In this document: one piece after another, positions 60,343-64,000 of the stretch
Layout of the letters: each line of letters begins with the position of its first letter
Position numbering within the stretch: position 1 is the first letter of the stretch
Assembly: GCA_902800345.1 (NCBI GenBank)
Contig: CADCDO010000014.1
Span: forward strand, 1-64,000
Source: Fibrobacter succinogenes
GTDB taxonomy: Bacteria > Fibrobacterota > Fibrobacteria > Fibrobacterales > Fibrobacteraceae
Length of the DNA stretch: 64,000 nucleotides
Direction of reading: 5' to 3'
Program-made: the position numbers and the translations under genes
The notes under the pieces: model-generated
The model's input: the letters and a program-made list of their open reading frames with translations, nothing else
What the model was told of the DNA's origin: nothing
The model's database searches: none

Positions 60343-61932
60343 ATGAAAAAACTATTCCCCCTGCTATTACTTCTCTTTTCTATGAACGTCTTTGCGACGT
60401 ACGTGGCCGTGCTTGAAACAAGTGCGGATGGCAGCGCCAAGGATGGCGTCTCGCTTTCGGACCGCCAGTACCTTACGAACGTCTTGCGGGAGCAGGCCGT
60501 CAAGGAGCTTCCCGCGGTGCAGAACTACACCATCATGACGCGCGAGAACATCCAGCAGATGTTGCCGCCGGGCAAGGCCATCGAAGATTGCGAAGGTAGC
60601 TGCCTTGTGGAGACGGGCAAGAACATTGCCGCCGACTTTATTTGCCAGGCGCGTGTGGGGCGTTTCGGAAAGTCGCTGACGCTCTCCGCCGAACTCTACG
60701 AAACCGCCGGAAACAAGCTTATCGCTAGCTTCAACGGGCGTGGCGCGAACGTCGAAGAGCTTCTTGAACTTATCAAGAAAGAGGCTCCGGAATTTTTCAG
60801 GAACGTCAAGAGCACGACAGGCTTTGCCGGCGTTGGTGGAATCGGCGCCTTTGGCGATGCGGGGGATTTTAACTATGGCGGCAAGAAAAAGTTCATCGTG
60901 GAAATTACGTCGAACCCGACGGGGGCCGTGCCGACGATTGACGGCAAGGCAGATCCCAAGTGCCTGAGCACTCCGTGCAAGACGCAGATTGAAGAGGGCA
61001 ACCACAGGATAGTCGCTTCGCTGGAGCGTTACGAAGCCGCCGAAGTGGTCGTGGATATCAAGAGCAACAACCAAAAGGTTGAACTCCAGCTTGTACCGAA
61101 TTTCGGCTGGCTGGAAATTAACCCTGTGCTTACGGGTGACGTTGCGAACAAGGGACAACTCACAGTAATCGTGGACGGGAACCGCAAGGACGAATCGAAA
61201 ATAGAGTTGGCCTCGGGAATCCATAGCGTGCGCGTAACGCACCCGTGCTACGATCCGATGGAGTTCAAGGTCTCTATCGCCAAGAACAAGACCCAGGTTT
61301 TTGATAAGGAAATGAAACGCGGCAATGGCGGACTGGAGCTTGTCGCGGAACGCAATGGCGAACCCGAGGCCGTTGCCATGTTTGCCGATGGCGTCGAATT
61401 GGGAAGCACTCCGTTTACGGGTGTCGTGCCGCTGTGTTCCGATATAGAACTCAGGGGCGATGGCTGGACCGAAAAAGTCAATGTGGAACCCAAGTGGCAC
61501 GAAGTGGTACATGTGACGCACCAAATTGGCCAGGCGGTGCAGGCCTCCGCTGAGACTCCGGTAGCGGAGCCGGTGCAGGCCGTGGATACGAACAAGGTTG
61601 AAGAAGCGAAAGTCGATTTGATCAAGACCGTCGAAAAAGTGGAAGGCAATGAACCTCAGGTAGGCGAGAGCGTTCCCGCGAATGTGAAAGCGAAAGAAAA
61701 TAAGATCCACTGGGTGCCGATAGGAATCTGCGCTGCCGTGTCCGTGACGGGTATTGCGCTTGCGATAGCCGGCAACAGCAAGGCGAAAAGCGCCGCCGAG
61801 AAAAAGTACTCGACGGTGACGGAATTCACGAAGTATCACGACGACGCCAAGTCGGGACAGTCCATGCGCACTGCGGGCTTTGCCCTCGCAATCTTGGGCG
61901 CCGCTGGAATTGGTTTAAGCTTTGCTTTCTAG
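60343..61932 (+). CDS. module protein A3: CsgG/FlgO-like plus PEGA-like domains
   Basis: A 529-residue paralogue with the same order as A2: signal peptide (LFPLLLLLFSMNVFA), shared N-domain, GGKKKFIVEITSNPTGAVPT PEGA-like unit, LASGIHSVRVTHPCYDP, GSTPFTGVVPLC, a linker with VGESVPANV (also in A1), and two C-terminal helices ending GIGLSFAF as in A1. Thus A3 resembles A2 in its middle and A1 at its end, which suggests exchange between copies. GAGG stands two bases before the ATG. No strong promoter is seen, so it may be transcribed with B2. Confidence 0.7.
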   Translation: MKKLFPLLLLLFSMNVFATYVAVLETSADGSAKDGVSLSDRQYLTNVLREQAVKELPAVQNYTIMTRENIQQMLPPGKAIEDCEGSCLVETGKNIAADFICQARVGRFGKSLTLSAELYETAGNKLIASFNGRGANVEELLELIKKEAPEFFRNVKSTTGFAGVGGIGAFGDAGDFNYGGKKKFIVEITSNPTGAVPTIDGKADPKCLSTPCKTQIEEGNHRIVASLERYEAAEVVVDIKSNNQKVELQLVPNFGWLEINPVLTGDVANKGQLTVIVDGNRKDESKIELASGIHSVRVTHPCYDPMEFKVSIAKNKTQVFDKEMKRGNGGLELVAERNGEPEAVAMFADGVELGSTPFTGVVPLCSDIELRGDGWTEKVNVEPKWHEVVHVTHQIGQAVQASAETPVAEPVQAVDTNKVEEAKVDLIKTVEKVEGNEPQVGESVPANVKAKENKIHWVPIGICAAVSVTGIALAIAGNSKAKSAAEKKYSTVTEFTKYHDDAKSGQSMRTAGFALAILGAAGIGLSFAF

Positions 61933-61941
61933 GAGGAAATA

Positions 61942-63543
61942 ATGTTAAACGAAATAAAAAACGTCATTGTAAGCCACGCTTGCTCCGAGCGTCAGCGTGG
62001 GAGTCTAGCGAAGCAATCTATAATTATTTTATTCGTTGCAGCTTTCTTCTCCGCTTGCACGGATTACGTGGCGCAGATGGAAGACGATTTCGAGGACTGG
62101 AAAAAGCTCCAGGCTGAAATGTACGGAGACGAAATGCCTGCGTCATCTACGAGCGAATGGACTGAATACCCGGAGTTGCTTTCGAGCGCCGTGGAAGATG
62201 ACGGTCCTTCTACGGAAGTGAAGGCAAGTTCCAGCAGCAAGAAGGGATCCTCCTCGAGCGTGAAGGCGAAATCCAGCAGCAGCAAGAAGGTTTCTTCTTC
62301 GAGCGTAAAGGCAAACTCCAGCAGCAAGAAGGTATCCTCTTCGAGCGTAAAGGCAAGCTCCAGCAGCAAAACGGTTTCCTCTTCGAGCGTGATGGCGAGC
62401 TCCAGCAGCAAGACGGTGAGTTCGTCGAGCGTGACGAATTCGAGCAACGTTGTGTATCAAGACGATTTCGAGGATCCTCGTGACGGAAAATCGTACAGGA
62501 CCGTAAAAATCGGCGAGCAGCTGTGGATGGTCGATAATTTGAACTATAAAACGGACGATAGCTATTGCTTGGATGACGACCTTTTCAATTGCAATAAATA
62601 TGGACGGCTTTATACATGGAACGAAGCGATTGAAGTATGCCCGGATGGATGGCGTTTGCCGCTGAGGACCGATTTTGAAGCCTTGGTTGCGACTGCAGGA
62701 GGTCCATCAGTGGCTGCTCGAAAGCTCAAGGCAACCTTTGGCTGGGATGAAGATAATGGTACGGATGAATTCGGGTTTATGGCGTTGCCCTCTGGTTTAC
62801 GATTTGCTGACGGAAGTTATTATGACTTGACAGGAAAAAACGGAGAGGCTTATTTTTGGAGCTCTATTGAATTTGATGGTAATAGTGCTTACGATATGCA
62901 AATGTCGAAAAATGTTAACAATGTGATAATAAATTTATTTAGTGATAAAGAGATGGGCCTTAGTGTTCGTTGCATCAAGGGTGAAAAAATGGTACGTGCA
63001 TCCATGAAAGACCCGCGCGATGGTCAAGTCTATAAAACGGTCACGTTGGGCTCGCAGACTTGGATGGCTCAAAATTTGAACTATATGACAGATGAAGTAT
63101 ATGGTTATTATGCTTCAGATATTTCTGACTATCGCGGAGATAATGGCCTCCTTTACCCGTGGGATATGGTTCAGGATGTATGCCCGTCCGGTTGGCATTT
63201 GCCAAGTCTCGATGAATGGAATGTGTTGTATAAATTTGTGCTTAATGATGTTGGGGGAGATACGACTCTTGTCGGAGCGAAACTGAAAGCTAAATATGGC
63301 TGGAGCGGAAGTATTGATGGAACGGATGATTATGGCTTTTCTGCAAGAGGTGCCGGAGTTTTCCTGGATGAAATGATCTATGACATTAGGCTAGGCGCTT
63401 ATTTCTGGAGTTCTACATTAAATGACCGCGGTCATGGATCTATCGTTTATATGAGAGATGAATTAAGGAGTATGTATGTTGCAGAAACCGTTAATGAAGA
63501 AGCTTTCCTTACGGGAGTATCTGTCCGTTGCCTTAAAGACTGA
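61942..63543 (+). CDS. module lipoprotein B3 with two FISUMP domains
   Basis: A 533-residue lipoprotein; hydrophobic core IIILFVAAFFSAC, mature start CTDYVAQMEDDFEDW. The n-region (KNVIVSHACSERQRGSLAKQ) is encoded by a repeat with CGTCATTG...GCGAAGCAATC. A Ser/Lys repeat linker lies at 93-170. FISUMP domains start near 176 (EQLWMVDNLNYK) and 356 (SQTWMAQNLNYM), both with the CPxGWxLP signature and a final SVRC. AGGAGG precedes the ATG. Ten bases after A3. Confidence 0.85.
   Translation: MLNEIKNVIVSHACSERQRGSLAKQSIIILFVAAFFSACTDYVAQMEDDFEDWKKLQAEMYGDEMPASSTSEWTEYPELLSSAVEDDGPSTEVKASSSSKKGSSSSVKAKSSSSKKVSSSSVKANSSSKKVSSSSVKASSSSKTVSSSSVMASSSSKTVSSSSVTNSSNVVYQDDFEDPRDGKSYRTVKIGEQLWMVDNLNYKTDDSYCLDDDLFNCNKYGRLYTWNEAIEVCPDGWRLPLRTDFEALVATAGGPSVAARKLKATFGWDEDNGTDEFGFMALPSGLRFADGSYYDLTGKNGEAYFWSSIEFDGNSAYDMQMSKNVNNVIINLFSDKEMGLSVRCIKGEKMVRASMKDPRDGQVYKTVTLGSQTWMAQNLNYMTDEVYGYYASDISDYRGDNGLLYPWDMVQDVCPSGWHLPSLDEWNVLYKFVLNDVGGDTTLVGAKLKAKYGWSGSIDGTDDYGFSARGAGVFLDEMIYDIRLGAYFWSSTLNDRGHGSIVYMRDELRSMYVAETVNEEAFLTGVSVRCLKD
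62218..62450 (+). repeat. 42-45-bp coding minisatellite in B3
   Basis: About five units of VKASSSSKKVSSSS form (14-15 codons) run in tandem, with high identity at the DNA level (for example TCCAGCAGCAAGA repeated). The number of units could change by slippage without a frameshift, altering linker length. Confidence 0.8.
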
Positions 63544-63571
63544 TATTGATTTTCTTTAAAGCCTTATTGTA

Positions 63572-63600
63572 AAAGCCCTGCGGTCGCAGGGCTTTGTTGT
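63572..63600 (+). terminator. terminator after module 3
   Basis: AAAGCCCTGC and GCAGGGCTTT (63572-63595) form a 10-bp or longer stem with a tight loop, then GTTGT. Confidence 0.8.
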
Positions 63601-63918
63601 GCTGTGAAAAGAATGAAAAATGCGAATTTGAGCTACTAAAACTGCAAAAAATCGGATTTAGTAGCATAAAGTTTGAATAAATTAAAAAAAACAGCGGAAA
63701 ATCAAAAATAGTAGCATAAAATGGCCAAAAACGCACTTTAAATCGCTTATTCCCCCTGTTTTGTATTCTTGCGGTTGCCCGAACGCGAAAAAATTTCTCT
63801 ATTTGTATCGGTTTTTAGACTGTTCGTGGATTTTTTCCGTTGAAACCTCGGATTTCGGTCCAAAAGGTTTCGGGAGAAGGTCCGTAAGCGAACGTCTATT
63901 TTAGTATAAGAGGTTTAT
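63601..63918. other. non-coding region with TAGTAGC inverted repeats
   Basis: GCTACTAAA (63632-63640) is inverted as TTTAGTAGC (63657-63665), and TAGTAGCATAAA occurs at 63659 and 63709, 50 bases apart. The rest is AT-rich with no feature until the likely promoter and ribosome site of the next gene (AGTATAAGAGG near 63903-63913). Confidence 0.5.
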
Positions 63919-64000
63919 TTGGTCGTCCAAGAAAAACTGAATTCTCTCATTGCCGAGGCATGCAAGTCCGCATCCGTTACGCTTGTGGAAGCTGATGTGT
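63919..64000 (+). CDS. start of a gene cut by the window edge, possibly rimP
   Basis: From a TTG at 63919 the frame reads VVQEKLNSLIAEACKSASV then TLVEADV and leaves the window. AAGAGG stands five bases before the TTG. The pattern (short helix, then a xLVExDV strand) resembles the N-terminus of ribosome maturation factor RimP, but 27 residues are too few for a firm call. Confidence 0.35.
   Translation, partial: MVVQEKLNSLIAEACKSASVTLVEADV

Noticed and set aside
60367..61839. 490-codon frame opposite A3
   Set aside because: Similar antisense frames appear opposite A1 and A2, as expected from shared codon bias of the sense genes.

Overview
The window looks like chromosome from a Fibrobacter species (a relative of F. 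succinogenes, the gut fibre degrader). The evidence is genus-typical protein families: two lipoproteins with FISUMP domains (TIGR02145), a TIGR02147-type regulator and an Asp/Ser/Lys-rich set of secreted proteins. There is also a eukaryote-type HisA (TIGR02129), which among bacteria is known from Fibrobacter. Signs of a type IX-like secretion system (a PorV-like barrel and a large repeat protein with a GRxxG-type C-terminus) fit the Fibrobacteres/Chlorobi/Bacteroidetes group. So does the promoter style: many genes start 6-8 bases after a TAnnTT(TG) box, the Bacteroidetes -7 form.

Layout. 0-9 kb: a lipoprotein, then a minus-strand block with mutY, a GT4 glycosyltransferase, hisA and an AttH-like secreted protein, then an operon aroE, aroK-aroB fusion, SDR epimerase. 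9-18.5 kb: envelope genes (LPP20-like pair, lnt, lpxH, lipoproteins), rsmI and two alpha/beta-hydrolase-fold proteins that have lost the nucleophile serine. 19-26 kb: TIGR02147 regulator plus overlapping lipoprotein, tRNA-Gln, an RNA m5C methyltransferase, thioredoxin, hisF, tldD. 26-37 kb: a 1515-residue secreted repeat protein with a 44-residue peptide behind it, clpB, a barrel protein, hisC and a hisN-like phosphatase. 37-44 kb: an AT-rich beta-helix protein, comEC, a metzincin lipoprotein, DUF4416. 44-54 kb: beta-propeller lipoprotein plus barrel, a Xer-type recombinase divergent from a PorV-like protein, and a four-gene operon (tail-anchored STAS protein, degenerate LytM protein, lipoprotein, plant-type Nudix). 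54-63.5 kb: three consecutive copies of a two-gene module (CsgG/PEGA-like protein A followed by CTDY lipoprotein B). The right edge enters a gene that may be rimP.

The intergenic DNA is unusually structured. At 43.9-44.3 kb ten TACGTA sites lie in alternating orientation at 33 and 30-31 bp steps, about three helical turns, with a decayed relative behind the tRNA gene at 21.5-21.8 kb. Several dispersed repeat families fill other gaps, and one of them (GGATCC...AGGATGAC) appears to sit in frame inside mutY, while a related one forms the first residues of two lipoproteins.

Histidine (hisA, hisF, hisC, hisN-like) and shikimate (aroE, aroKB) genes are scattered among envelope genes rather than grouped in one operon. 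All gene calls come from reading the translated sequence; no database search was possible.
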